From: Streptococcus pseudopneumoniae ATCC BAA-960 = CCUG 49455
GTDB taxonomy: Bacteria; Bacillota; Bacilli; Lactobacillales; Streptococcaceae
Length of the DNA stretch: 24,035 nt
Reading direction: 5' to 3'
Assembly: GCF_002087075.1 (NCBI RefSeq)
Contig: NZ_MWSM01000036.1
Location: forward strand, 1-24,035
Each line of letters opens with the position of its first letter. The first letter of the stretch is position 1. Made by a program: the position numbers and the translations under genes. The notes below the pieces were generated by a model. The model had not been told where the DNA came from. It saw only the letters and a list, made by a program, of their open reading frames with translations, and made no database searches. Below, piece by piece: positions 1 to 7,986 of this stretch.

Positions 1-14
1 GTGATAAAGTCGGG

Positions 15-41
15 ATTATACCATAAAAGGGAAACTTTCAA
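15..41 (-). promoter_or_regulatory. Leftward promoter leaving the window
   Basis: On the minus strand there is an extended -10 element TGGTATAAT (15-23) and a TTGAAA -35 candidate (36-41) with a short 15-base spacer. It points left, away from tyrS, so it should drive a divergent gene outside the window. In pneumococci the neighbour of tyrS is the penicillin-binding protein gene pbp1b (from memory), but none of that gene is visible here. Confidence 0.5.
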
Positions 42-90
42 TAAAATAGCCACTTTCTTCCCTATTCTGCTAGGCTATTGCCCAAGTTTG

Positions 91-99
91 TGATACAAT
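91..99 (+). promoter_or_regulatory. tyrS promoter, extended -10
   Basis: The extended -10 box TGATACAAT lies 37 bases before the tyrS start codon. No good -35 is seen at 17 bases, which is common for extended -10 promoters. The predicted leader is only about 30 bases, too short for a T-box riboswitch. Confidence 0.55.
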
Positions 100-136
100 A
101 GTTAGAAACAATAATTTTAAAAAGGAGAAAAGACAC

Positions 137-1393
137 ATGCACATTTTTGATGAGCTAAAAGAGCGTGGTTTGATTTTTCAAACGACTGATGAAGAAGCTT
201 TGCGTAAAGCCCTAGAAGAAGGTCAAGTTTCTTATTATACTGGCTACGATCCAACTGCTGACAGCCTTCACCTAGGCCATCTTGTCGCAATCTTGACAAG
301 TCGTCGCTTGCAACTAGCAGGTCACAAACCTTATGCGCTCGTTGGCGGTGCTACAGGTCTCATAGGAGATCCGTCCTTCAAAGATGCTGAGCGTAGTCTC
401 CAAACAAAAGACACTGTAGATGGCTGGGTCAAGTCTATCCAAGGACAACTTTCTCGTTTTCTTGACTTTGAAAATGGTGAAAATAAAGCTGTCATGGTCA
501 ACAACTACGACTGGTTTGGCAGCATCAGCTTCATTGACTTCCTCCGTGATATTGGAAAATACTTCACTGTCAACTACATGATGAGTAAGGAGTCTGTGAA
601 AAAACGGATTGAAACAGGGATTTCTTACACTGAGTTCGCTTACCAAATCATGCAAGGGTACGACTTCTTCGTCCTTAACCAAGACCATAATGTCACTCTT
701 CAAATCGGTGGTTCTGACCAGTGGGGAAATATGACAGCTGGTACCGAATTGCTTCGTCGTAAAGCTGACAAGACTGGACACGTTATCACAGTTCCGCTTA
801 TCACAGATGCAACTGGTAAGAAGTTTGGTAAATCAGAAGGAAACGCAGTCTGGCTCAATCCTGAAAAGACCTCTCCATACGAAATGTACCAATTCTGGAT
901 GAATGTTATGGACGCTGACGCTGTTCGCTTCTTGAAGATCTTTACTTTCTTGTCACTTGATGAGATTGAAGACATTCGTAAACAATTTGAAGCAGCGCCA
1001 CACGAACGCTTGGCTCAAAAAGTCTTGGCTCGTGAAGTCGTTACACTTGTTCACGGCGAAGAAGCCTACAAAGAAGCCCTCAACATCACTGAGCAGCTCT
1101 TTGCAGGAAACATCAAAAACCTTTCTGTTAAAGAACTTAAACAAGGACTTCGTGGTGTGCCAAACTACCAAGTACAGGCAGACGAAAATCACAATATCGT
1201 GGAACTGCTCGTCTCATCTGGTGTGGTTAACTCAAAACGCCAAGCCCGTGAAGACGTCCAAAACGGAGCCATTTACTTAAATGGCGACCGTATCCAAGAC
1301 CTTGAATATGTCTTGAGTGACACTGATAAGTTAGAGAACGAACTGACTGTTATCCGTCGTGGAAAGAAAAAATACTTTGTATTGACTTACTAA
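137..1393 (+). CDS. tyrS: Tyrosyl-tRNA synthetase
   Basis: This class I aminoacyl-tRNA synthetase charges tRNA-Tyr with tyrosine in the cytoplasm. The 418 residues match the usual bacterial length. Visible motifs are the HIGH-type signature HLGH (residues 45-48) in the Rossmann fold, the GGSDQWGN tyrosine-site region near 191-198, the KMSKS-type loop KFGKS (229-233), and an S4-like RNA-binding domain in the last 70 or so residues ([18 protein letters not shown]). The start is supported by AGGAG nine bases upstream of the ATG. It is transcribed alone and ends in a strong hairpin terminator shared with the converging ATPase unit. Nothing is truncated. Confidence 0.97.
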   Translation: MHIFDELKERGLIFQTTDEEALRKALEEGQVSYYTGYDPTADSLHLGHLVAILTSRRLQLAGHKPYALVGGATGLIGDPSFKDAERSLQTKDTVDGWVKSIQGQLSRFLDFENGENKAVMVNNYDWFGSISFIDFLRDIGKYFTVNYMMSKESVKKRIETGISYTEFAYQIMQGYDFFVLNQDHNVTLQIGGSDQWGNMTAGTELLRRKADKTGHVITVPLITDATGKKFGKSEGNAVWLNPEKTSPYEMYQFWMNVMDADAVRFLKIFTFLSLDEIEDIRKQFEAAPHERLAQKVLAREVVTLVHGEEAYKEALNITEQLFAGNIKNLSVKELKQGLRGVPNYQVQADENHNIVELLVSSGVVNSKRQAREDVQNGAIYLNGDRIQDLEYVLSDTDKLENELTVIRRGKKKYFVLTY

Positions 1394-1415
1394 ACTGTTC
1401 AACATTTACCTATAA

Positions 1416-1452
1416 AAAAAGGAGTTACCCTCGAGAAAGGTAACTCCTTTTT
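1416..1452. terminator. Bidirectional terminator between tyrS and the P-type ATPase
   Basis: A perfect 14-base inverted repeat: the arms AAAAAGGAGTTACC (1416-1429) and GGTAACTCCTTTTT (1439-1452) leave a 9-base loop. The A and T flanks give a U-tract in both directions, so it can end tyrS (+) and the ATPase gene (-), whose stop codon is about 20 bases away. Confidence 0.9.
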
Positions 1453-1470
1453 GCTGTTAATAGTCCCCAC

Positions 1471-3531
1471 CTATCCCTTAATAGACAGGCTACGCAGTAC
1501 AATGCGTAAGGTTGTTAGATTATGTAAGATAGAGAGCTTTGAAGGACTGAGCCAATTAAACAAGCCAAAGCCAATCAAACTACTATTTACGACAACGGTA
1601 TCTTGAATATTCTTCTTGATGAGTGTTTGCAAAGATGATGATAGCGAATCCAACTCTTGGAAGAAATCCAAGCGATTATCTAACAATAAAATATCGCTCA
1701 TCTGCTTAGAAATATCTGCACTCTCATTCATCACCACACCGATATCTGATAGGGTTAGAGCAGCTGAGTCATTCAACCCATCCCCAACCATCAAAATAGT
1801 GTGACCTGCTTTCTGCAGTTCCTCTACTAACTCAAATTTCCCATCAGGTTTCAAATCTGTATAAACCTGATCAAAGGGCAAATCTTTGACTAATTGCTCT
1901 GTCCTAACCAAGGTGTCCCCTGTTGCCAGAATCAATTTTTTCCCTTGTGCCTTAAGTTTCTCCAAGGCTGCTTTTGCTTCTTTTCTCAAAGGAGTATGAA
2001 TGCAGAACATTCCAATCAATTCATTCTGATAAGCCAAGAATAAGAGATTGTAGTGACTCTTGTACTCTTCAATTAAAGCATTTTGTTCCAAACTGATATG
2101 AATCTGCTCATCCTGCATCAAGACATAATTCCCAATAAGAACTGGTTGGCCATCGATATGAGATTTGATCCCCTTGCTTGCGATATATTGGAGTTTCCCA
2201 TGCATTTCCTCATGTTCAATCCCCTCTATCTCGGCTTGCTTGACGATGGCATTAGCAATAGGATGATAAATGTGTTCCTCAAGACAGGCACTGATTCTGA
2301 GAATATCTTCCTCACTATAGTCCCCAAAAGGTAACACCTTTTCAACTATAGGATAACTAGTTGTGATTGTTCCCGTCTTATCAAACAAGAAAGTATCAAC
2401 TTCCAGATATTTCTCCAGAACATCTCCATCCTTAATCACCATTTCACGGTTCAACCCCTCCTTGATAGCTGTCAAATAAGCTACAGGAGTAGAGATTTTC
2501 AAAGCGCAGGAGAAATCGACCAATAGGAAAGAAATAGCCTTAGAAAAAGAACCTGTTAATAGGTAAGTCAGCCCAGCCCCCAAGAAATTATATTTGACGA
2601 CCTTGTCCGCCATTTTGATGAAATAGCGTTGTTTCGTTTTCTTGTTTTCTTCAGATTTCTTCATCAACTCAATCAGTTGTAAAATCCGGCTGTTCATCTG
2701 ATTATCGGTTACACGAATGCGCAACTCTCCAGTTTCTAATACTGTATTTGCACAAACCAAATCAGACTCTCTTTTTTCAACTGGAAAACTCTCTCCCGTC
2801 AAGGAACTTTCGTTGACCATACCTAAACCTGAAACTACTTGTCCATCAAACAGAATTTCATTTCCTTGAGATAGGACCAAGACATCTCCTATTTGAACAT
2901 CGGAACTCTTGATACTAACAACCGTATCCCCCTGTACTAAGAATACGTCGCTCTCTTTTGCAAGAAGACTCTGTTCTAAATCTGTTGCAGTTTTTTTCAA
3001 GGACCACTGATCTAAATGATTCCCCAAATCAAGCATAAACATGATATTACTAGCTGTCTTGGATTGGTTCATAAACAAGGACAATAAAATCGCCGAACAG
3101 TCCAAGACTTCCATCGTTAGTTCCTTACGCGCTAGTGTTTGATAGGCTTCTCTAATATAACCAAAAGCCTGATAACAAGTCCATATATAGCGAATAGGAT
3201 ACGGCACAAAACTACGAAAAAGCACACGCTTAATCGCTGCACCTGAAACAATAGAATAAGCACTCTCTTCTCTACGAATGGGAAGAGTCATCAACTCAGA
3301 AACTTTCCCTTTGTCAATTCTTTTTAAAAAGGCTTCTGCATTATCTAATACAGAAAAGCCTTCTTTTATACGTAGAGTAAAGTGCTGTTGATCCATGTAA
3401 AACTGGATAGACTCAATCCCCTTTTCATCTCTCGCCAAGGAACGAAGATAGTCTTGAATATCCAAGGTGAGTGAAAAAGAAGATGATAGTCGGATATGTT
3501 GGTATCCTCTATGTAGCACTTTAAAAGACAT
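1471..3531 (-). CDS. P1B-type metal-transporting ATPase with an SCA membrane motif
   Basis: A 686-residue P-type ATPase. Visible are an N-terminal region of about 75 residues that could be a degenerate HMA fold but has no CxxC, the actuator loop TGES (245-248), the phosphorylation motif DKTGT with Asp384, the P1B-specific HP dipeptide (423-424) in the nucleotide domain, the ATGDT motif (536-540) and the hinge motif GDGLND (583-588). All catalytic motifs are intact. The membrane metal site before the phosphorylation domain reads FSCALK (340-345), where copper and zinc pumps have CPC or CPH, so the conserved proline is missing. From memory, SCA marks the P1B-6 subgroup linked to iron. The ion here is unproven. 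The upstream small membrane gene ends one base before this start, and its last codons carry the AGGAG used here, so translation is probably coupled. Confidence 0.9.
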   Translation of the reverse strand: MSFKVLHRGYQHIRLSSSFSLTLDIQDYLRSLARDEKGIESIQFYMDQQHFTLRIKEGFSVLDNAEAFLKRIDKGKVSELMTLPIRREESAYSIVSGAAIKRVLFRSFVPYPIRYIWTCYQAFGYIREAYQTLARKELTMEVLDCSAILLSLFMNQSKTASNIMFMLDLGNHLDQWSLKKTATDLEQSLLAKESDVFLVQGDTVVSIKSSDVQIGDVLVLSQGNEILFDGQVVSGLGMVNESSLTGESFPVEKRESDLVCANTVLETGELRIRVTDNQMNSRILQLIELMKKSEENKKTKQRYFIKMADKVVKYNFLGAGLTYLLTGSFSKAISFLLVDFSCALKISTPVAYLTAIKEGLNREMVIKDGDVLEKYLEVDTFLFDKTGTITTSYPIVEKVLPFGDYSEEDILRISACLEEHIYHPIANAIVKQAEIEGIEHEEMHGKLQYIASKGIKSHIDGQPVLIGNYVLMQDEQIHISLEQNALIEEYKSHYNLLFLAYQNELIGMFCIHTPLRKEAKAALEKLKAQGKKLILATGDTLVRTEQLVKDLPFDQVYTDLKPDGKFELVEELQKAGHTILMVGDGLNDSAALTLSDIGVVMNESADISKQMSDILLLDNRLDFFQELDSLSSSLQTLIKKNIQDTVVVNSSLIGFGLFNWLSPSKLSILHNLTTLRIVLRSLSIKG

Positions 3532-3532
3532 A

Positions 3533-3811
3533 TTATTCTCCTATAAGGCTATCTAATTGCTCTTCTTTTTTCTCTTGCTCGTATAAATATTTGGCATCTT
3601 GCAAGACATCGTCTCCATGTTGTTTCACAACAGAAACAGATGCATCTAGCTCGTCTTTCAACTTGTAAGCCTTAGCCAAAGCTTTAGAATAACCTTTTTT
3701 AGCTTCCTTACTTGCCAAGATTTTCAAACCAAGGGTACCAAATGCAACACCACCTAAAAAGAGTGATGATTTTTTCGCAACTTTTGCGACAGTCAATACT
3801 TCTTTTAACAT
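3533..3811 (-). CDS. Small single-pass membrane protein, partner of the P-type ATPase (DUF6110-like)
   Basis: A 92-residue protein. A longer reading frame begins at 3844, but the ATG at 3811 follows a strong AAGGAGG at 8 bases, and the longer form would start inside the -10 region, so 3811 is chosen. The N-terminal third has one glycine-rich membrane segment (about residues 16-33, with GG-x3-G at 20-25). The rest is a charged Lys/Glu/Ala-rich stretch likely to be one long helix, ending in a very acidic tail. It has no cysteine and no CxxC. From memory it resembles the DUF6110 family, which is often encoded beside heavy-metal P-type ATPases. The tight coupling to the ATPase gene suggests a regulator, scaffold or metal-delivery subunit of the pump. 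The function is inferred from context only. Confidence 0.8.
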   Translation of the reverse strand: MLKEVLTVAKVAKKSSLFLGGVAFGTLGLKILASKEAKKGYSKALAKAYKLKDELDASVSVVKQHGDDVLQDAKYLYEQEKKEEQLDSLIGE

Positions 3812-3824
3812 ACTTATTTCCTCC

Positions 3825-3839
3825 TTATCATTATTATAT
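3825..3839 (-). promoter_or_regulatory. PerR/Fur-box-like palindrome over the ATPase-unit promoter
   Basis: On the minus strand ATATAATAATGATAA matches the PerR box consensus TTATAATNATTATAA at 12 of 14 fixed positions. It overlaps the -10 box and runs to the ribosome binding site, where a repressor would block transcription. The region is AT-rich, so a chance match is possible. Confidence 0.3.
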
Positions 3840-3861
3840 AGCAATTTAGATATAAAAGCAA
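3833..3861 (-). promoter_or_regulatory. Promoter of the small membrane protein - ATPase unit
   Basis: On the minus strand the -35 TTGCTT (3856-3861) and the consensus -10 TATAAT (3833-3838) are separated by exactly 17 bases, 22 bases ahead of the ATG at 3811. Confidence 0.75.
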
Positions 3862-3926
3862 TTTAATTTTGGCACTTTGAAAAGTAATGATACTACTATT
3901 TAATTCTATTACAAATCATCCTAAAG

Positions 3927-3955
3927 TTGCTTTCATTTACCTCTTTTGATACACT
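3927..3955 (+). promoter_or_regulatory. rlmA promoter giving a leaderless transcript
   Basis: The -35 TTGCTT (3927-3932), a 17-base spacer and the extended -10 TGATACACT (-10 hexamer 3950-3955) place the transcription start within a base or two of the ATG at 3962. Confidence 0.65.
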
Positions 3956-3961
3956 TAAACT

Positions 3962-4810
3962 ATGAATATAAACCTCAAACCTAAACTCCAGCGTTTTGCT
4001 TCTGCGGCTGCCTTTGCCTGTCCTATCTGCCAAGAAAATCTGACTCTGGTAGAGAGCAGTCTCAAATGCTGCAACCGTCATTCTTTTGACTTGGCGAAAT
4101 TTGGCTATGTCAATCTAGCACCTCAAATCAAGCAATCTGCTAACTATGACAAGGAAAATTTTCAAAACCGTCAACAAATCCTAGAAGTCGGCTTTTACCA
4201 AGCTATCTTAGATGCTGTATCTGACTTGCTTGCAAGCTCAAAAACAACCACAACAATTTTGGATATCGGTTGTGGTGAAGGATTCTATTCTCGCAAACTA
4301 CAAGAAAGTCACTCTGAAAAAACTTTCTATGCCTTTGACATCTCCAAAGATTCAGTCCAAATCGCTGCTAAAAGTGAACCCAACTGGGCAGTCAATTGGT
4401 TCGTTGGTGACTTGGCTCGTCTTCCTTTAAAAGACACCAGCATGGATATCCTACTAGATATCTTTTCACCTGCCAACTATGGAGAATTTCGTCGCGTTTT
4501 ATCCAAAGACGGTATCTTGATCAAGGTTATCCCAACTGAAAATCACCTCAAGGAAATCCGTCAGAAGGTACAAGACCAGCTGACAAACAAGGACTATTCC
4601 AACCAAAATATCAAAAATCATTTCCAAGAACACTTTACCATCCTATCTAACCAAACTGCCTCTCTGACTAAGACTATCACAGTAGAACAACTCCAAGCCC
4701 TACTCAGTATGACTCCTCTCCTCTTTCACGTTGACCAGAGCAAGATTGACTGGAGCCAACTGACAGAGATTACTATTGAGGCTGAGATTCTGGTTGGGAA
4801 AGCATTCTAA
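3962..4810 (+). CDS. rlmA: 23S rRNA (guanine-N1)-methyltransferase RlmA(II)
   Basis: A 282-residue SAM-dependent methyltransferase of the RlmA/TlrB family. The Gram-positive enzyme, RlmA(II), methylates N1 of G748 in hairpin 35 of 23S rRNA, in the macrolide/ketolide exit tunnel. The N-terminal zinc-binding module is complete: Cys20, Cys23, then Cys36 and His40 in CCNRHSFD. The glycine-rich SAM motif LDIGCGEG follows at about 100-107, and a downstream LLDIFSPANYGEF segment resembles the substrate-side region of the family. No Shine-Dalgarno is present before the ATG and the promoter sits directly upstream, so the mRNA is probably leaderless. It is transcribed alone, divergently from the metal ATPase unit, and ends at the 4860-4904 hairpin. 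Confidence 0.92.
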   Translation: MNINLKPKLQRFASAAAFACPICQENLTLVESSLKCCNRHSFDLAKFGYVNLAPQIKQSANYDKENFQNRQQILEVGFYQAILDAVSDLLASSKTTTTILDIGCGEGFYSRKLQESHSEKTFYAFDISKDSVQIAAKSEPNWAVNWFVGDLARLPLKDTSMDILLDIFSPANYGEFRRVLSKDGILIKVIPTENHLKEIRQKVQDQLTNKDYSNQNIKNHFQEHFTILSNQTASLTKTITVEQLQALLSMTPLLFHVDQSKIDWSQLTEITIEAEILVGKAF

Positions 4811-4859
4811 ACTAGACTTCCCAAAGGTATAAAACTTACCGAAAATCTTCAATATTACA

Positions 4860-4904
4860 AAAACGCATAAGAACAGGTACTCAAACCTTAATCTTATGCG
4901 TTTT
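4860..4904. terminator. Bidirectional terminator after rlmA
   Basis: The 13-base arms AAAACGCATAAGA (4860-4872) and TCTTATGCGTTTT (4892-4904) are a perfect inverted repeat with flanking A and T tracts. It ends rlmA (+) and the small leftward membrane genes (-), whose last stop codon is at 4938. Confidence 0.85.
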
Positions 4905-4937
4905 GTTATGCAAAAATCACTGGAGTTTCCATACATA

Positions 4938-5108
4938 TTAAGTGGAAATAGTTGAAATCAGTTCTTTTAATAACCATTGAATACCATATAGTACATTTAC
5001 CCCAAATATGATATAGGCCGTATAAATCAAGTATTTCGATTTTTCCCGTCTCAAAGAATAAATCTTGTACAAAATAGATAAATTTAAAATAATAAATAAT
5101 AGAGACAA
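4938..5108 (-). CDS. Small membrane protein with a TTG start, unknown function
   Basis: A 56-residue frame starting with TTG at 5108. A full GGAGG lies six bases upstream, the best ribosome binding site in this stretch. The product has two hydrophobic segments (about residues 2-13 and 27-47) joined by a basic loop (KIYSLRREKSKY), as expected of a small two-pass membrane protein. It lies 54 bases downstream of the 68-residue membrane gene and before a good terminator, so the two may form a unit. An overlapping 84-residue frame in another phase (start 5160) has a poorer start site and a less membrane-like pattern. A third possibility is that both are pieces of one frameshifted gene. I do not recognise the family. 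Confidence 0.45.
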   Translation of the reverse strand: MSLLFIILNLSILYKIYSLRREKSKYLIYTAYIIFGVNVLYGIQWLLKELISTIST

Positions 5109-5162
5109 AATCTTCCTCCAAAATCAATATTAAAAGTAGCCAGTCAGGCATATACCTCATAT

Positions 5163-5369
5163 TTATTTTCGATTCGAGATAACAAACTTATCAATAAATA
5201 GCAAGTGATATAAGGCAAGTACAGACCCCCAGAAACTACCTCGAAGAGAGATTTCTTGATGATTGAGAGGAAACAAATCATGGTTACCTATATAGAGGCA
5301 GGTCAAAATAACAAATAAAATCCAAAATAAATCCGTCCATTTATATTTTGAAAAATATTTTTTCCACAT
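5163..5369 (-). CDS. Small hypothetical membrane protein
   Basis: A 68-residue protein with a basic N-terminus (WKKYFSKYKW), a first membrane segment at about 12-28, and a second weakly hydrophobic segment at about 44-62 ending in a basic tail. AGAAGG precedes the ATG by about seven bases, and a good promoter (TTGTAT, 17 bases, TATAAT) lies just upstream, so it is probably expressed. No family is recognised. It may be an intact small protein, or the 5' part of a gene whose remainder has decayed into the 4938-5160 region. Confidence 0.5.
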   Translation of the reverse strand: MWKKYFSKYKWTDLFWILFVILTCLYIGNHDLFPLNHQEISLRGSFWGSVLALYHLLFIDKFVISNRK

Positions 5370-5395
5370 AAAAACACCTTCTTTCCTACAATTAT

Positions 5396-5424
5396 ATTAT
5401 AATACTTTATGTAAGCGAATACAA
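5396..5424 (-). promoter_or_regulatory. Promoter of the small leftward membrane genes
   Basis: On the minus strand the -35 TTGTAT (5419-5424), a 17-base spacer and the consensus -10 TATAAT (5396-5401) lie 27 bases ahead of the ATG at 5369. A second TATAAT overlaps it at 5391-5396. Confidence 0.6.
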
Positions 5425-5525
5425 GGGGTATAAGGCTGAAGACAGTAAAAACCAGCATTTAAAGCCTTCACTGTATCTATAATTTCTCTATTTTTAGACA
5501 GGATTGACTAAAATCCACAACATTT
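5425..5525. other. Intergenic stretch with nothing recognised
   Basis: Between the promoter at 5396-5424 and the malQP terminator at 5526 I see no reading frame, strong hairpin or repeat. There is a loose partial inverted repeat (AAGGCTGAAG near 5431, AAGCCTTCAC near 5461), too imperfect to call. Confidence 0.4.
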
Positions 5526-5559
5526 AAAAAAGCGAATTTCAATTGAAACTCGCTTTTTT
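5526..5559 (-). terminator. malQP operon terminator
   Basis: The 15-base arms (5526-5540 and 5545-5559) carry one mismatch and a 4-base loop. The core is AAGCGA / TCGCTT, followed on the minus strand by a run of T. It lies 144 bases past the malP stop codon, with a BOX element in between, so the BOX sequence is transcribed in the malQP 3' untranslated region. Confidence 0.8.
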
Positions 5560-5590
5560 ACAAAATGTATTAGTATAAATCTTGTATCTT

Positions 5591-5703
5591 ATACTCAATG
5601 AAAATCAAAGAGCAAACTAGGAAGCTAGCCGCAGGTTGCTCAAAGCACAGCTTTGAGGTTGCAGATAAAGCTGACATGGTTTGAAGAGATTTTCGAAGAG
5701 TAT
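5591..5703 (-). repeat. BOX element 1 (boxA-boxC type), 3' of malP
   Basis: A 113-base element reading ATACTCTTCGAAAATC at its right end and GATTTTCATTGAGTAT at its left end on the minus strand, the known termini of the pneumococcal BOX repeat. An internal perfect hairpin has the arms CTCAAAGC / GCTTTGAG with a 3-base loop (5639-5657). It lacks most of boxA and has no boxB. Its first base is the last base of the malP TAA stop codon, so the element abuts the coding sequence exactly. Confidence 0.85.
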
Positions 5704-7961
5704 TAGTTCAAGTGCCAGATATCTTCGTTATACTGAGCGATTGTACGGTCAGATGAGAAGAATCCTGCTTTAGAAATGTTAACGATAACTTTATCCAACC
5801 ATGCGTCACGGTCTTCGTAGTCAGCAAGCATTTGCTCTTTGACTTTGATATAGTCTTCCAAGTCAAGAAGAGTCATGAACCAGTCTTTGTTGATCAATTC
5901 ATTGTAAAGACGTTCCAAGCGCTCTTTGTTTCCAGCTGCAAGAACTGCATCGCTAACGATGAAGTCAACCAATGGTTTGATAGCTTTACGAGCGTAGAAT
6001 TCGCTTGATTTGTAAGCTGCTTTTGCGTAAAGGTCGATAACAGTTTCTGAATCTTCACCAAAGATGTAGATGTTTTCGTCGCCAACCAACTCAGCGATTT
6101 CCACGTTAGCTCCGTCCATAGTACCAAGAGTCAAAGCTCCGTTCAACATGAATTTCATGTTACCAGTACCTGAAGCTTCTTTAGAAGCAAGTGAGATTTG
6201 TTCTGAGATATCACATGCTGGGATAAGGAAGCTTGCTGCAGTAACGTTGTAGTTTTCAACCATAACTACTTGCAAGTGTGGAGCTACTGCTGGATCGTTA
6301 GCAATCACTTCTGACATGCAAAGGATCAAGTGGATAATGTCTTGAGCGATTGTGTAGGCTGGAGCTGCTTTACCACCAAAGAAGATTGTAATTGGGCGAG
6401 CAGGGATGTTACCAGCTTTGATGTCAAGATATTTGTGGATTACGTACAAAGCGTTCATTTGTTGTCGTTTGTACTCGTGAAGACGTTTGATTTGGATATC
6501 AAAGATAGAGTTTGGATTGATTTCCACACCTTGGTGTTCTTTCAAGTGACGAGCCAATTTACGTTTGTTGTGAGCCTTGATGCTTTCCAATTTTTCTTTG
6601 ACAGCTGCTTTGTCTTCATAAGACAAGAGTTTTTCAAGCTCATCTGCTTCATGGTGCCAACCATCTCCAAGAATCTCATCCAAGTAGTGAGACAATCTTG
6701 GGTTAGCATGCATAAGCCAACGACGGAAAGTGATACCGTTTGTTTTGTTGTTGAACTTTTCTGGGTAAAGGTCGTAGAAAGCTTTCAACTCAGAATTTTT
6801 CAAGATTTCAGTGTGAAGTGCTGCTACTCCGTTAACACTGTATCCGTAGTGGATATCCATGTGAGCCATGTGAACACGTCCGCTCTCATCGATGATTTGA
6901 ACAGCTGGATCTTTGTATTCTGCTTTCACACGACGGTCCAATTCTTCGATGATTGGTACCAAGTGAGGAACCACTTCTTGCAAGAATTCAAGAGGCCATT
7001 TTTCAAGCGCTTCTGCAAGGATTGTGTGGTTAGTATAAGCAGTCATACTACGAACGATTGAGATTGCTTCGTCAAGCTCGATACCACGTGCAGTCAAAAG
7101 ACGGATCAATTCAGGAATCACCATTGATGGGTGAGTATCGTTGATTTGCACAACTGCGTAGTCAGCAAGGTCATGCAAGTTGCTTCCTTTTTCGATTGCT
7201 TCGTCGATGATCAATTGCGCACCGTTTGAAACCATGAAGTATTGTTGGAAGATACGGAGCAATTCACCTTGACGGTCACTATCATCTGGGTAAAGGAAGA
7301 GAGTCAAGTTACGAGCGATATCTGTCTTGTCAAAGCTGATACCGTCTTTAATAATAGAAGAATCAACTGAATCCAAGTCAAACAAACGCAAGCGGTTCTT
7401 CGTTTCTGTCTTGTAACCAGGAACATCAATATCATAAAGAGTTGATGTCAAAGTAAAGTCTGCAAATGGCACTTGGTAGCTACGGCTTGAGCGAACCAAC
7501 CAGTTTTGCTCTGTCAACCATGCATTTGGAATTGTTTCTTGTTGGTTGTTTTTAAGAACTTGTTGGAAAAGACCAAAGTGGTAATTAAGACCAACACCGT
7601 CACCATTCAAACCAAGAGTCGCAATTGAGTCGATAAAGCAGGCAGCCAAACGTCCCAAACCACCATTACCAAGAGATGGTTCCAATTCAACTTCTTCAAC
7701 TTCGATCAAGTCTTTACCTGCAGCTGCAAGTTCTTTTTTGACATCGTCGTAAAGACCAAGGTTAATCAAGTTGTTTGACAAGAGTTTACCAATCAAGAAC
7801 TCAGCTGAGATGTAGTAAACTTTTTTCTTACCAGTGTTAACTGGTTTTTGGCTACTTGCAAGCTTGCTGTAGTTAAGAAGGGCAAGGTAAAGCTCTTCAT
7901 TGCTACATTCTGCAATGGTTTTATTGTAACGATTTTGTACAAATTCTTGTAGTGATAACAT
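5703..7961 (-). CDS. malP: Maltodextrin (glycogen) phosphorylase
   Basis: A 752-residue GT35 alpha-glucan phosphorylase. It cleaves terminal alpha-1,4 bonds of imported maltodextrins with phosphate to release glucose-1-phosphate in the cytoplasm. The family signature [14 protein letters not shown] is complete, with the pyridoxal-phosphate lysine at about residue 603. The [17 protein letters not shown] segment (about 92-108) and the KRLHEYKRQ segment are also typical. At about 750 residues it has the short bacterial MalP form. AGGAG lies about 11 bases before the ATG, a little far but clear. It begins 25 bases after malQ stops and is the second gene of the malQP operon, under MalR and probably CcpA control. 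The BOX element starts at its stop codon. Confidence 0.96.
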   Translation of the reverse strand: MLSLQEFVQNRYNKTIAECSNEELYLALLNYSKLASSQKPVNTGKKKVYYISAEFLIGKLLSNNLINLGLYDDVKKELAAAGKDLIEVEEVELEPSLGNGGLGRLAACFIDSIATLGLNGDGVGLNYHFGLFQQVLKNNQQETIPNAWLTEQNWLVRSSRSYQVPFADFTLTSTLYDIDVPGYKTETKNRLRLFDLDSVDSSIIKDGISFDKTDIARNLTLFLYPDDSDRQGELLRIFQQYFMVSNGAQLIIDEAIEKGSNLHDLADYAVVQINDTHPSMVIPELIRLLTARGIELDEAISIVRSMTAYTNHTILAEALEKWPLEFLQEVVPHLVPIIEELDRRVKAEYKDPAVQIIDESGRVHMAHMDIHYGYSVNGVAALHTEILKNSELKAFYDLYPEKFNNKTNGITFRRWLMHANPRLSHYLDEILGDGWHHEADELEKLLSYEDKAAVKEKLESIKAHNKRKLARHLKEHQGVEINPNSIFDIQIKRLHEYKRQQMNALYVIHKYLDIKAGNIPARPITIFFGGKAAPAYTIAQDIIHLILCMSEVIANDPAVAPHLQVVMVENYNVTAASFLIPACDISEQISLASKEASGTGNMKFMLNGALTLGTMDGANVEIAELVGDENIYIFGEDSETVIDLYAKAAYKSSEFYARKAIKPLVDFIVSDAVLAAGNKERLERLYNELINKDWFMTLLDLEDYIKVKEQMLADYEDRDAWLDKVIVNISKAGFFSSDRTIAQYNEDIWHLN

Positions 7962-7986
7962 GTTTAAGATGTCTCCTGATATTGTA

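Noticed and set aside
1..136. T-box riboswitch upstream of tyrS
   Set aside because: The promoter is only 37 bases before the start codon. No specifier stem or T-box sequence is seen.
314..781. 155-residue minus-strand frame inside tyrS
   Set aside because: Shadow of the conserved tyrS coding sequence, with no ribosome binding site or recognisable family.
1471..3531. Annotation as a copper exporter (CopA)
   Set aside because: There is no CPC motif, no CxxC in the N-terminal domain, and no copY or copZ neighbour or cop-box (TACANNTGTA) in the promoter.
4906..5160. 84-residue leftward frame overlapping the TTG-start gene
   Set aside because: It has no good ribosome binding site and a less regular hydrophobic pattern. 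The TTG frame in another phase has GGAGG at ideal spacing. It could still be a piece of a frameshifted gene.
5591..5703. Insertion sequence or RUP element
   Set aside because: The termini and internal sequence match BOX repeats. There is no transposase and no obvious target-site duplication was made out.
6330..7061. 243-residue + strand frame inside malP
   Set aside because: It is an antisense shadow of malP, rich in Phe, Val and Cys as expected for the complement of a conserved gene. No promoter or ribosome binding site supports it.
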